NCBI RefSeq assembly: GCF_029867415.1
Contig: NC_081186.1
Coordinates: 22,881,915 to 22,945,914 of the forward strand
Direction of reading: 5' to 3'
Origin: Vicia villosa
Taxonomy: Eukaryota > Streptophyta > Magnoliopsida > Fabales > Fabaceae
DNA length: 64,000 nucleotides
The notes under the pieces are model-generated. The model searched no databases. It was given only the letters and a program-made list of their open reading frames with translations, and was not told where the DNA came from. The translations under genes were made by a program, and so were the position numbers. This document shows, one piece after another, positions 1 to 11,100 of this stretch. Numbering within the stretch: position 1 is the stretch's first letter; every line of letters begins with the position of its first letter.

Positions 1-2018
1 TATTTTCATCCTTTTGGATGTGTTTGTTTTATTCTGAACACTAAAGATTATCTTGGTAAGTTTGATTCTAAGGCACAAAAGTGTTTCCTTCTTGGATATT
101 CTGAACGCTCTAAAGGCTACAGAGTATACAATACTGAAACATTGGTTGTAGAAGAATCAATCAATATCAGGTTTGATGATAAGCTTGGTCTTGAAAAGCC
201 AAAGCAGTTTGAAAATTTTGTAGATATTGATATTGATATCTCAGAAGTTGAAGAACCAAGAAGAAAAGTTTCAGAAGCTGAAAACCAAAGCAGCAAAGAA
301 TCAGAAGATCAAGTTGCTGCATCCTTGGAAAATCTGAGAATTTCTGAAGAACCAACTATCAGAAGATCATCTAGACTCACATCTGCTCACTCAGAAGATG
401 TCATTATTGGAAAGAAAGATGATCCATCAGAACAAGAGCATTCCTCAAGAACAATGCTGAATGTCAATTAGGTCTGGTTTCTCTGATCGAGCCAACTTCT
501 GTTGATCAAGCTCTAGAAGATACAGACTGGATAATTGCCATGCAAGAAGAGTTAAATCAGTTTACAAGGAATGATGTTTGGGATCTTGTTCCAAGACCTA
601 AAGGATTCAATATTATAGGAACAAAATGGGTTTTCAGAAACAAGCTGAGTGAGAAAGGTGAAGTGGTAAGAAACAAAGCCAGACTGGTGGCTCAGGGTTA
701 TAGTCAGCAAGAAGGGATTGACTATACAGAAACCTTTGCACCAGTGGCCAGGTTAGAATCTATTCGTCTATTAATTTCTTTTGCCACTCAACACAACATC
801 ACTCTTTATCAGATGGATGTTAAGAGTGCCTTCTTAAATGGTTACATAGATGAAGAAGTTTATGTCCATCAACCTCCTGGTTTTGAAGACTCCATGTCTC
901 CCAATCATGTTTTTAAATTAAAGAAATCATTATACGGATTGAAACAAGCTCCTAGAGCTTGGTATGAACGTTTGAGTTCTTTCCTTGTGGAAAATGGTTT
1001 CACTAGAGGAAAAGTGGACACTACTCTCTTCTGTAAAACATTTAAAAAGGATATTTTAATTTGTCAAATATATGTTGATGATATTATCTTTGGAACATCT
1101 AATGCTACACTTGGAAAGGAGTTTGCTGAGTCTATGCAGGCTGAGTTTGAGATGAGCATGATGGGTGAACTCAAGTATTTCCTTGGGATTCAAATCAATC
1201 AAACATCAGAAGGAACGTATGTTCATCAAACCAAGTATGTGAAAGAACTTCTGAAGAAGTTTAATCTTTCTGACTGCAAAGAAGCCAAAACTCCTATGCA
1301 TCCAACATGCATACTAGGTAAGGATGAGGTAAGTAAGAAGGTAGATCAGAAGTTGTACAGAGGTATGATTGGATCTCTTCTATATTTAACTGCTTCTAGA
1401 CCTGACATTCTGTTCAATGTTTGTTTGTGTGCTAGATTCCAATCAGATCCTAGAGAATCTCACTTAACTGCTGTTAAGAGAATTCTAAGGTATTTGAAAG
1501 GTACTACTAATGTTGGTTTAGTCTACAGAATATCTGAAGAATACAACCTAGTAGGATTCTGTGATGCTGACTATGCTGGAGATAGAATTGAAAGGAAGAG
1601 TACTTCTGGAAGTTGTCAATTTCTTGGAAGTCACCTAATCTCCTGGTACAGCAAGAAGCAAGCAACCATTGCTCTTTCAACAACAGAAGCAGAATATGTT
1701 GCTGCTGCTGGTTGTAGCACACAAATGCTCTTGATGAAAAGTCAGTTAGAAGATTATCAAATATTTGAGAATAACATTCCTATCTTCTATGATAATACTT
1801 CTGCTATATGTTTATCTAAGAATCCTATCTTACATTCAAAAGCTAAACACATTGAGATTAAACATCATTTCATAAGGGACTATGTTCAGAAGGGTGTTTT
1901 ATCTTTAAACTTTGTGGATACAGACCATCAGTGGGCATATATCTTTACAAAACCCCTGGCTGAAGATAGGTTTAAGTTCATTCTGAAGAATATCAGTATG
2001 GATTTATGCCCAGAATGA
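1..2018 (+). pseudogene. Copia pol: integrase C-terminus, reverse transcriptase, RNase H (frameshifted)
   Basis: Reading frame 1 is open from base 1 to the stop at 469-471 (integrase C-terminal region and a charged linker). The rest continues in frame 3 to a stop at 2016-2018. Comparison with the second copy shows that a one-base loss near 423-428 (CCTATC in copy 2, CCATC here) caused the break. From the Met at 540, 492 residues cover the RT, with the YVDD catalytic motif at residues 178-181, then the RNase H with CDADYAGD, TTEAEY and DNTSA motifs. The last RNase H catalytic Asp (WADIFTKP in copy 2) is Tyr here (residue 467, codon 1938-1940, GAT to TAT), which should inactivate RNase H. The gene is therefore dead through a frameshift and an active-site change, although the RT part is otherwise open. 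Confidence 0.93.
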
Positions 2019-3421
2019 GAAGATGAGAAAATCTTATGTATGGCTATCTTCTGAAATGAGATTGGATTAATGTTTTATAAGAAGTTCTGATCTTAAATCA
2101 ATTAGAAGTAGTGACTCGTTTATTACTAACGTTTCATTGTCTAAGTTGATTTAGAATATCTTTTAAAGTAAATACAGCTGTATCTAGCTTTCCAGATGGT
2201 AACACGTGTCTACCCTATTTGGACAAGCATGCGTGCAGTTGAGGAGGCGCCTTTCATAGGTAACTGTTCTATCACTTCATTTGTCATAGTTTCTCTCTCC
2301 TCTTGTCACGTAACATTAAATGCCATTCATCATTTCCTTTACTTTATTTTTCATTTTATATCTTGTCAAACGTTTCCCTTCCCTAGAACGTTTCCTTCCT
2401 CACGTTTCCTTCCCCAAATATTGGGGATCGCTGACTTTGATTTCAAGACAGATCTCTCAAGATTCCAAGAAGTCTCAAGTCAGATCTCTTCTGTGATGCT
2501 GTTATCAACATTTATCCAAAGGAAGAAGACTTTCTTGAGATACTGGATGAAGTTAAGGATCATGTTCTTGACTTCTATGTTAAGAGAAAGCCCCGTTTGC
2601 GACATTAGCTCTCTTTCTGTGAACTGTCTCTCACTTCCTCCTTGAATTCATGCATCTCTCCTACAGTGGAGGTTCTAGTCTGGACAGGCTTATGACTAGG
2701 CTAGGGTTGTAGTCCTTGTGTTCTTGTAGTTTTCTTTGCTTATTGCACGTGTGTATCAGCATACATCTTTTGTAATTCTGTTGGTTTAATCAATGAAAAG
2801 CTTTTTCTGCATAACTCTTGTACTTCTGCTTATTTTATCAATGACTATTTGTTTCTCTTTACATTTGTCCTGTGGTTACATCTGAATCTTTTACATTCTT
2901 TTTGATGTTATGACAAAAAGGGGGAGAAATAGTGATAAATGATTTGATTTATATTAGCAGTTGCTAGGAAGAAAGCCCCCACATTACTAACAGAAGCTGC
3001 AAGCTTCATATGTTTCTAAGTTGTTTTGCAGGATTGAAAGCTCAACATTAGAAGCAAAATCATGAGGAATCGCAAATTCTGTAAAAGGAATATGCTCATG
3101 GAAACTGAAGCAAGCTGAGTGCTATGAAGCTTCAGAATCAGAAGCAGGAAGAAAGAAGTGTGATGATATTCTGATAGAATATGCATTAACTTATTTTATG
3201 TCCTTAACATGTTCTGATAATCCTATATCTTATCATATATAATCTGATGCACTGTGTATGTTCTGATATATATGTGATAAGTTATGACTTATTCATGCTA
3301 CAACTTTTGTTGTGGAGTTTGTTCTGTAACATTTCAGAATGTAGAAGATGCTCTGATGATGCTCAAATACATTCAACAATGTTCTGATACAATCTAGCAT
3401 GGAATAATTCAAGAAGAAATT
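2019..3421 (+). other. Copia copy 1 post-pol region with envelope-like ORF deleted
   Basis: The first 250 bases match the pol-to-envelope spacer of copy 2, including an AACACGTGT G-box core near 2203 and the GCATGCGTGCAGTTGAGGAG stretch. In copy 2 an envelope-like ORF of about 2.4 kb follows. Here there is instead about 400 bases of T/C-rich sequence and a short open frame without ATG, 2441-2605 (stop TAG 2606-2608), containing residues YPKEEDFLEILDEV, which look like real coding sequence of unknown origin. From about 2730 the sequence resembles the 3' region of copy 2 again (for example GATGTTATGACAAAAA at about 2904). A 149-codon open frame at 2196-2645 crosses these blocks and I do not regard it as a gene. 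Confidence 0.6.
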
Positions 3422-3832
3422 CAAGCTCTGAAGCTGTCTGCAGGAAGCAAGAATCAGAAGCTGTGAATGTTCTGAGGATCTAAAGAAATTCAATGTTCTG
3501 AAGCTGTCCTATGGAAGCAAGAATCAGAAGCTGTGAATGTTTCGAGGATCAAAGAAATTCAAGTTCTGAAGCTGTCCGATGGAAGCAGGAATCAGAAGCT
3601 GTGAATGTTCTGAGGATCTAAAGAAATTCAATGTTCTGAAGCTGTCCTATGGAAGCAAGAATCAGAAGCTGTGAATGTTCCGAGGATCAAAGAAATTCAA
3701 GTTCTGAAGCTGTCCGTTGGAAGCAGGAATCAGAAGCTGTGAATGTTCTGAGGATCTAAAGAAATTTAATATTCTGAAGCTGTCCTATGGAAGCAGAAAT
3801 CAGAAGCAGTGAATGTTCTGAAGTTCAAGCAT
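3422..3832 (+). repeat. Tandem array, six ~67 bp units alternating in two types
   Basis: Units begin TTCTGAAGCTGTC and contain GGAAGCARGAATCAGAAGC. Units 2 and 4 carry TGTCCTATGG and GAGGATCAAAG; units 3 and 5 carry TGTCCG(A/T)TGG and GAGGATCTAAAG. The array therefore grew as a ~135 bp dimer. Copy 2 has essentially one unit at the matching place (about 44560-44620), so the expansion is specific to this copy or subfamily. Confidence 0.85.
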
Positions 3833-3900
3833 ATGTGAACGTCTCTACTGAAATACTCAGGGAAGTCTTTTTATTTATAAAATTCTTCTAGTATTAATTT

Positions 3901-4073
3901 CAGGGGGAGATTATTCATCTCAGGGGGAGATTGTTAATCTCAGGGGGAGACACATTCACATTATGTGTATATGCTTATGCTATAACTGTGTAATTGTCTT
4001 TTGCCGTCTGTTATTCTGATTGCAAATTCATATCATTTATATATGTTTTTGTCATCATCAAAAAGGGGGAGAT
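3901..4073 (+). other. Copia polypurine tract and upstream PPT-like repeats
   Basis: CAGGGGGAGA occurs at 3901-3910, 3921-3930 and 3941-3950, spaced exactly 20 bases apart. The tract next to the LTR, AAAAGGGGGAGAT, lies at 4061-4073. Plus-strand DNA synthesis is expected to start at the LTR-proximal tract. The same triplet (as TCTCCCCCT) is present in copy 2 near 44418-44470. Confidence 0.85.
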
Positions 4074-5234
4074 TGTTAGAACAAGAATTGTTCTGATCAA
4101 TAATCTTAGTTTTGATGATAACAATGTATATGAATTTTGCTCAAGATAATGTGGTACTCTAATCCTATGCAATTTCCTTTTCAGGAAATATATAAAGAGT
4201 ATGCACAAATCAGCGCTAAGAAGCTTTGACTCAGAAGGTTCAGTATGCAACTTCAGCACATGGTCTGGCAAGACATCAGAAGATGGTCAAGCAGAATCAA
4301 AACATGGTCTATTAGAAGCATCAGAAGAACTTGAGTTCAGAAGCAGAAGCACTGAAGTCATGGAATCATGCTCAGAAGCATATCAAGATCAAAAGATCAG
4401 AAGATGCTCTGCACCAAGCTGTTTGTACTCTGATGATATTCAACGTAGTATTTACAAAGAACAAATCAGAATCAAGTACTAGATGGCAAGCTACGCTGAC
4501 TGACAAAAGGAACGTTAGAAGCTATTAACTGCAACGTCAGTAGTCACAGCAAACGCAAGGCTTGAGGTAGTTGACAAAAGAGTGAAACATTAAATGCAAT
4601 GCTGTACGGAATACGCAAAGCATTAAATGCTCCCAACGGTCATCTTCTCAAAACGCCTATAAATATGAAGTTCTGATGAGAAGCAAGGTTACGAATTTTG
4701 GACGCACTTTGAACGAATTCTGAACTATCTCTGATACTATCTTGCTGTTCACTTCAAAAGCTATCAAACTTCATCTTCAACCTCACTACATTACTGTTGT
4801 AATACTTTAGTGAGTCTAAGCTTAAATCTGTAAGAGAAATATCACAGTTTGTGATTATCGCTTTTAAGAAGCAATTGTAATACTCTTAGAATTTGTTTAC
4901 ATTAAATTGTAAAGGACTAGAGTGATCGGGTTGTGATCAGTATACTCTAGAGAAGTCTTAGAAGGTCTCTAAGCAGTTGTTCCTAGAGTGATCAAGTTGT
5001 GATCAGAAGACTCTAGAAGACTTAGAAGTTGTCTAAGTGGAAAACCATTGTAATCTCGTGTGATTAGTGGATTAAATCCTCAGTTGAGGTAAATCACCTT
5101 GTATAGGGTGGACTGGAGTAGTTTAGTTAACAACGAACCAGGATAAAAATACTTGTGCAAATTATTTTTATCTTACGAGTTTTTGAAACTACACTTATTC
5201 AAACCCCCCTTTCTAAGTGTTTTTCTATCCTTCA
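4074..5234 (+). repeat. 3' LTR of Copia copy 1 (1161 bp)
   Basis: Starts TGTTAGAACAAG directly after the polypurine tract and ends CTATCCTTCA, giving the TG...CA termini. The same ends in reverse bound the LTR of copy 2 (43163-44294), confirming the boundaries. A partial ~65 bp internal duplication around GTGATCA / CTCTAGA runs from about 4916 to 5040 and is shared with copy 2. The five bases after the LTR are AACCT; the partner duplication would lie left of the window. Confidence 0.92.
4658..4665 (+). promoter_or_regulatory. LTR TATA box
   Basis: TATAAATA preceded by GCC, about 585 bases into the LTR. The identical octamer is at the matching place in copy 2 (43701-43708, reverse strand). 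Transcription would start about 30 bases downstream and mark the U3/R boundary. Confidence 0.7.
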
Positions 5235-7407
5235 AACCTTTCTCAAACCTAGAGATTTAGCAAGATTCATCCCTTCTAAAACTCCCCAAAGTTCTGCCAT
5301 GAAAAGCACTACAATTGCCCAGATATTTGGAGAAGCCCCCCAACCAATCACCAGAGGCGTCCCGAATAATACCTCCACACCCAGCTTGAGAATTCTCCTT
5401 TCTAGCCCCATCCGTGTTAATTTTAACTGTATCATTCATAGGAGGCTTCCATCCCTCCACCCTATTTGAAATCTCTAACTCCATCACCTTTTTGTTACTC
5501 TTCTTGGATATATCATATTCAAGAGTATTATGCAGAATATACTGTACCGTATCTAGCGGCCACAAAAAAGAGTTATCATGCAATTCCTTGTTACACCAGC
5601 TCCATAAGGTATGATAAACATAAGCCCAAGTACTGCTCCACTTCCTAGCACTAGTACCAGTATTCCCTAAATTCAAAGAGATCCACTCCTCCAAATTTGC
5701 ATTGAAATATTGAACCATAAACTCAGCTGGTACTATTTGCTTTCAAGTCTGCAAAGCTTTCTCACAATCCCTCATGGCATGCAGAGTATTTTCGCACACA
5801 TGCCCACACAGTATGCATCCTGCTCCCCCAAGGCCTTTCCTAATTTTGCTAAAATTAGTGAGGAGTCTATCATGCTTTAACTACCATATAAAACACCGAC
5901 ACCTTTCGGGCACATCCAACTTCCAGATTTTCTCCCACTCTTATGAACACAACTGCTCATCATAGCCGACAATCATGTTAAACAACTCCTTAAAAGAGAA
6001 ATCACCACTTGTTGTACCTGCAATAACAAACACGTCCGTTTTAAAAATCTTCGTTGGTGGCATACACGCTCGAATCAAATCTTTCAGCTCCTGCGGCATC
6101 CAACCTTCCAACAAGTCTCAATTCCACTCTCCATTCTCATCAACCATATCACACACCTTCAACCCCAACAACCTGTCAGGAATATTGCTTATACAATCTA
6201 TCAAACAAGAATCCAGTCCTAACAAGTTGTCTCTCCAAGCATTGATACTGCTACCATCACCTATACTCCAAGCTCCATTATCGAGTATTTCGGGGATAAC
6301 TCTCACGATATCCTTCCAAAGACTAGAGTCCGCCCCTCTAGCAGTAAAATGATCAACTTCTTCCGCCCTCTTGTATTTTCCTCGAAGAACCTTACACCAC
6401 AAGTCTTCTGCATCATTCACAATCTTCCAGCCAAGCTTCATCATACACACCTTATTTACTAACTCCAAGTTTCGAAAGCCTAACCCTCCCATCGCTTTTG
6501 GCTTTGATATCGTTTCCCAACCAACCGCGTGCACTCTATGATGATTGTTTGTGTCTCCCCACAGGAACTTCCGCTGCATACCATGAATTTCGTCTATACA
6601 AGCTTTGGGCATTCTATTACTCATCATCGGGTAGATTGGGATTGATTCCATCACACTTTTAATAAGTGTGCTCCTACCTGCAAAGGAAAGATTATTCCTC
6701 TTCCAGCTAGCCAATTTCCCAGCAAGCTGTTCCATAATATAATGAAAATCCGCCTTCTTCAGCTTCGATCCCTTTAATGGCACACCCAAGTACTTGCCGA
6801 AGCTATTAGTAACCCGATAGTTTGACATCTGCGCAAGTTTAAGTTGCATACTACGAGATACGTTCTTCGAAAACAGAATGCTAGTTTTATCTTGACACAC
6901 CTCCTGTCCCGACATCCTACAAAAAGTTTTCAAGGTATTCATAACACATCTCTTTTGTTTTTCTGTTGCTTCTCCAAATAGAAGCAAATCGTCCGCAAAC
7001 ATTAAATGCAAAATATAAGTTCCACCCTTCCCAACTCTAATAGTTTTCCACTTCTTATCTCTAACCTCTTCCTCAATAATATGAGATAGTTTGTCCATGC
7101 AAAGCACAAACAAATACGGCGATATCAGGTCTCCTTGTCTAATTCCCCGTTAGGGTCGAAAGTATGCGTTTCACGCACCATTCCAATTAACGTTGGTCTC
7201 CACACTCGTGACCCCATGCATAACAAAATTCAGCATTTGATCTGGAATATTTACCTCCTTAAGGGTCTGTAAAATGAATTCCCAACTGAGTTTTTCGTAG
7301 GCCTTCGACAGATCAACCTTGATACAAAGAACCCCTTCTTGCCTATAAGGTTATCCATACTGTGCATTACTTCTTTTTCGATAATTATATTTTCGTGTAT
7401 GGATCTC
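5235..7407 (-). pseudogene. LINE (L1-type) ORF2, 3' half: RT second half, zinc-binding region, RNase H
   Basis: Reverse-strand continuation of the LINE that begins at 43162. After the Athila insertion the RT resumes with IHENIII, KVDLSKAYEKLSW (catalytic Asp, about 7290-7320), GIRQGD and the FADD box (6999-6988). The region at 5965-5750 has the CILCG...H pattern of the plant LINE zinc-binding segment. 5435-5257 encodes the start of an RNase H with TDGA and GCGGIIRD motifs. Lesions: a frameshift near 7335, another near 7150, an in-frame TGA at 6120-6118 where plant LINEs have Trp, and a frame change between the two RNase H pieces. The RNase H is cut short by the Copia LTR ending at 5234. Bases 7403-7407 are the ATCTC target copy. 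Confidence 0.88.
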
Positions 7408-8163
7408 TAGTCGGTAAATTAGCAAGTGTACTAATCTGCCAATGTAGTAATAATAGGAAATCCCAAAGTATCGATCTCAAGGACTGCGTACTAATACAGA
7501 GTTATGTTTTAATTCAATTAAACAAAAAGCCTTTGGAGTTTTTGATTTAGAAATTATGAATTCAATTGCAAATAAAAGTAAAAGATGTATTTGGCCAAAT
7601 ATGAGTAACATGCCAGGGTAGGTGTGTGCATTAACATGTAACAATTCTGAACCCTTGTTTCATAACAAAATCCAACTTATCAATTACCGGTTCTTAAGGG
7701 TGTTTGCTCCTAAGTCCTTAGTGGGCAAACCTTTGAACATTCATCCTAAAGCCTAATTCCTTAGCGAATTATGATGAAATCAAGCCTTTAAATTATCAAG
7801 AATATTCCGGTTATTATAGGGTATCCCTAGTCCTAGGTGATATCTACTATAGTATAATTGTACAAAAACCCTAACAATGGAGGTCCATCCTAATTGTTAG
7901 TCATATATCAATCCTGTTGGTCCGACGAGGAAAGCGTTAAAAACCTTATACCATTAAATTGAACGTGAAAGATAAATATATTATTGAAATTCGGAATTCA
8001 AAATCATCACAAATATTAATTAGGGACACCCCCTAGCATTGGGGGGTTTAGCTACTCATATCATTCACACAAGTTATATAGATGTCAAATAAATACATTA
8101 CAATATGGATGATGAAATTTGATCTTCAATTGCTTCTGCTTATGAGAGTTCTCCGTTCTTCTC
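7408..8163 (-). repeat. Athila 3' LTR, first segment
   Basis: Matches 17375-18140 of the right LTR almost base for base. The terminal TGATC is altered to TAGTC. The match breaks at 8163 after CCGTTCTTCTC, where other DNA is inserted, and resumes at 12828 with AATCGTATATTTCTTCG. Confidence 0.9.
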
Positions 8164-11100
8164 TGTCATGCACTCGGTTTTTTCTATATCGTGAGAGATA
8201 CGAACTGACTCTTCTTTTGTTTTTGAGTTTTGAAAATCAGAGAGTCGCCACCGACTTTTATTTTATCCAATTAAGGAAAGGTTTATAAAAGAAACAGAAA
8301 AAGACCTTTAAGAGATTTTGGGTAAGGGGGTAGGTTATACAAAGGGAAGGTATTAGCACCCCTTTGTATCCATGGTTATCCATGGGCTCTTAATTGCTTA
8401 GCTCACTTGTTTGAATCATTTTGTCTTGCCTTGAAATGCTTGTATGTGGTTTTAAAATTCATTTTTTGTAAATTGACTTTGTAATGATCCTTGTGCGGAT
8501 GTATACAAAATGTTTTATCTTTCGAAAGATGTTTTGAAAAAAGAGCTTTAACTTCGTAATGATCCTTGTTTGGATATATACCAAATATTGTCTTTTTTGA
8601 AAGTTTTATTTTGAAAAACAATGATATATGAGACATTTGTTGTTTTGATTTGATTTGAGCAAGCAATTAGGAGATCTACCCTAAGTTTACAAGGTCCTTT
8701 CCTATTTCTTTTAGAAAATTCTCCTTTGACCGGATGTAAACAAAAGTTTGGATTTGTATTTGAAACAGTAGAATTGATTTTGAAAAGAGTAACAAAAGGA
8801 TTACCCTAAGAGGTGCAAGTGTGATTGTGTTCTGATTCAGATATTTTTATCTTTGAAGTTAGTGACCTAACGCTTCAGTTATTATCTTTGACATACACGC
8901 AGTTTTATATGTACAGAAATTAAAAGTGCGGGAATGTAAAATGCGGAAAGTAAATCTACGCTATTACATCGATTGTGCGGGAAATGTAAACTACGCTATT
9001 TACATGATTTTGACAACCTATACACTTTATCTAGGAATTTAAATTGCAATAAGATAAAAGAAATATTTTTGGATTTTTTGTATGGTTGATTTTAATTATA
9101 ATTAATGCATAATTAATTTAATTAAAATGAGAAAAGGTAGAAATAAAATTTAAACCTAAAAATTAAGTCTAAAATATGTTCAAGTTGCTTGTTAATTAAT
9201 TTTAAAATAAAACTATTTTTTTTTTTGATTTTTTGAAGATGTTTTTGAAATTATTAAGTTAATTAACATATAATTATGCAAATAATTATACATATATATT
9301 AAACTTGAAGAGAAAAATATTCTAAATATGTACAAAATTAGCTTACAATATATAAACTTAATTTAATGAAAAGAAAATATTTTTATCTGATTTTTTGATG
9401 GTTTAAAAATATTTAAAATGAAATATTTGAAGATATATTGATAAATTAAACAAAATATTTTAATTACTAAGAAAAATAAAATATTTTTATGTCAAAAATT
9501 AAAACAATATTTTATCAACCTAAAAATATTTTTATTATATCTTTTTTTTATTTTTGAAATTATTTTATTTTAATTTTTCAAAGAAAATAAAACAAAATAG
9601 AAAATATTTAATATATGTAATCTGGTGTGGTGCTATTCTGAGGGAGCATGGTGTGGTTGTGTGTTTTGGCGCGTTGGATGTGTTGTTAGATTAATCCAGT
9701 GGCTCAGATTGTAGGATAGTCTTGGAAAGAGAGAATCATTGGATTTGTGTGGTGACCAAAGTCAGACTGGGCCCACCATATCCTGCATGGACCAATGATA
9801 ATTGAGAGAAAATGAGTTGAAATGTTGACCAGCCAGCCAAACCATGCCACGCGAGCGGAGAGAGAGACCAAGTCTGACCAGCGAACCACGCTTGGACGCG
9901 TGGTCGTCTTCTTCCTTCGTCCCATGCAGCTTTTTTCTTCATGCAAATTATGGCGGTTAAAACCGTCGTTATTTGCTTCGCAGAAACGCCATAATTTGCA
10001 TGAACTTATAACCTGCAAAAATGGAATCAACAAAAAACAAAACCAGCCCAGATCCACTTAAAATTTCCTCCTGAACATGAATATGGGGTTAGTTTCCTCA
10101 TTTGAGCATGTTAAATATGAAAACGAAAAGATTGAAGCTTAGAGCTTCAAATATGGCACACCATGGTTCAGGGCTTATGGCTTCCATATAGCACGTTCAA
10201 TCTCCTCTAAATGGTGTCAGAAACGAATTAGAGTGATCATATTATGTTGACACAAACATTAATATAGAAAACGAAAGCTATACATGTATGTTTATGGAAA
10301 ACACTATGCACGTGTTATGACTCTCATGGGACCATATTAAGGGTTCGTGCTTACTCTATATGATCTCAGAAGATGATTGAAAAGATCTGTTTTGATTGAT
10401 AATAGCTTTTACAAAGGAAACGAAAATTACAAGTGTTTAAATATTTGTGAGTTTTTTGATGTTTGTGGCTATTCTTTTGGGAATGATTTTGTGTCTCCTC
10501 TTGTTGAAGTGTCTTGAGCTATTTATGAGCAAGGAAGTGCTGCAAATTGAAGCTAAGAAGCATTGATTGCTTTGTTGAATTTTTGACTTTTTTAATAATA
10601 TAAAGCTTTGAATTCAGGCAACCATGGCTTGATTTTCTTCACCCTCTTGCTCTAGGCCTGCTGTACCATCTCTTTGTGGCAGAGTTGAATCAATTTTGAG
10701 GGCTTTAGCTTGATATCAAAGCAACATAACATTATCTTGCACCATTTCTTTTTTAATTTAACTTTAAATATAATAAAATTAGACTAAAAAAGAAATAAAA
10801 ATGTTATGGGCCTTAGGTTGGTCGTGGGAGGCCCTTAGCAACATTAGAATCATGTTTGGATCATGAAAACTTGGCCCTTTTTGGAAAAAAAACATTTTTG
10901 ATCAATGTTGGTTTCATGCATTTTCCCAAAATATAGCCAACTTCAACAAGGCATAAATCCCTCAATTTTTATCATATGAAGGAGTTCTTGTACTTTTTAG
11001 AAACCTCAAGATGTCCTCTACAAGCTACTTTGGAAACTTTTTTTCATTTGGAGAAGTTATCTTGATGTTATGGCCTTTGACAAAAAACCACTTTTTGTTG

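Larger units (their letters stand above)
1..5234 (+). mobile_element. SIRE/Maximus-like Ty1-Copia retrotransposon, copy 1 (3' part)
   Basis: The window opens inside the integrase C-terminal region of a Copia element and runs through RT, RNase H, a 2 kb 3' region, a polypurine tract and the 3' LTR (4074-5234). Domain order INT-RT-RH is that of Ty1-Copia. Near identity of its pol to a second copy at 48238-51069, which also carries an envelope-like ORF, places it in the SIRE/Maximus lineage (inference from family layout). The envelope-like ORF is missing here. The LTR end at 5234 cuts the RNase H region of a LINE on the other strand, so this copy inserted into the LINE. The 5' half and left target duplication lie outside the window. 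Confidence 0.9.

Noticed and set aside
2196..2645. 149-codon open frame after Copia pol
   Set aside because: It spans the conserved non-coding spacer and replacement sequence, is Ser/Phe-rich and of low complexity, and does not match the envelope-like ORF of copy 2.
5257..5718. A host RNase H gene
   Set aside because: It follows the LINE RT and zinc-binding region on the same strand and is cut by the Copia LTR, so it is the LINE RNase H.
8403..8666. Lys-rich 87-codon frame in the solo LTR
   Set aside because: Derived from short A/T-rich repeats of the LTR (GTAATGATCCTTGT twice); no family match recognised.
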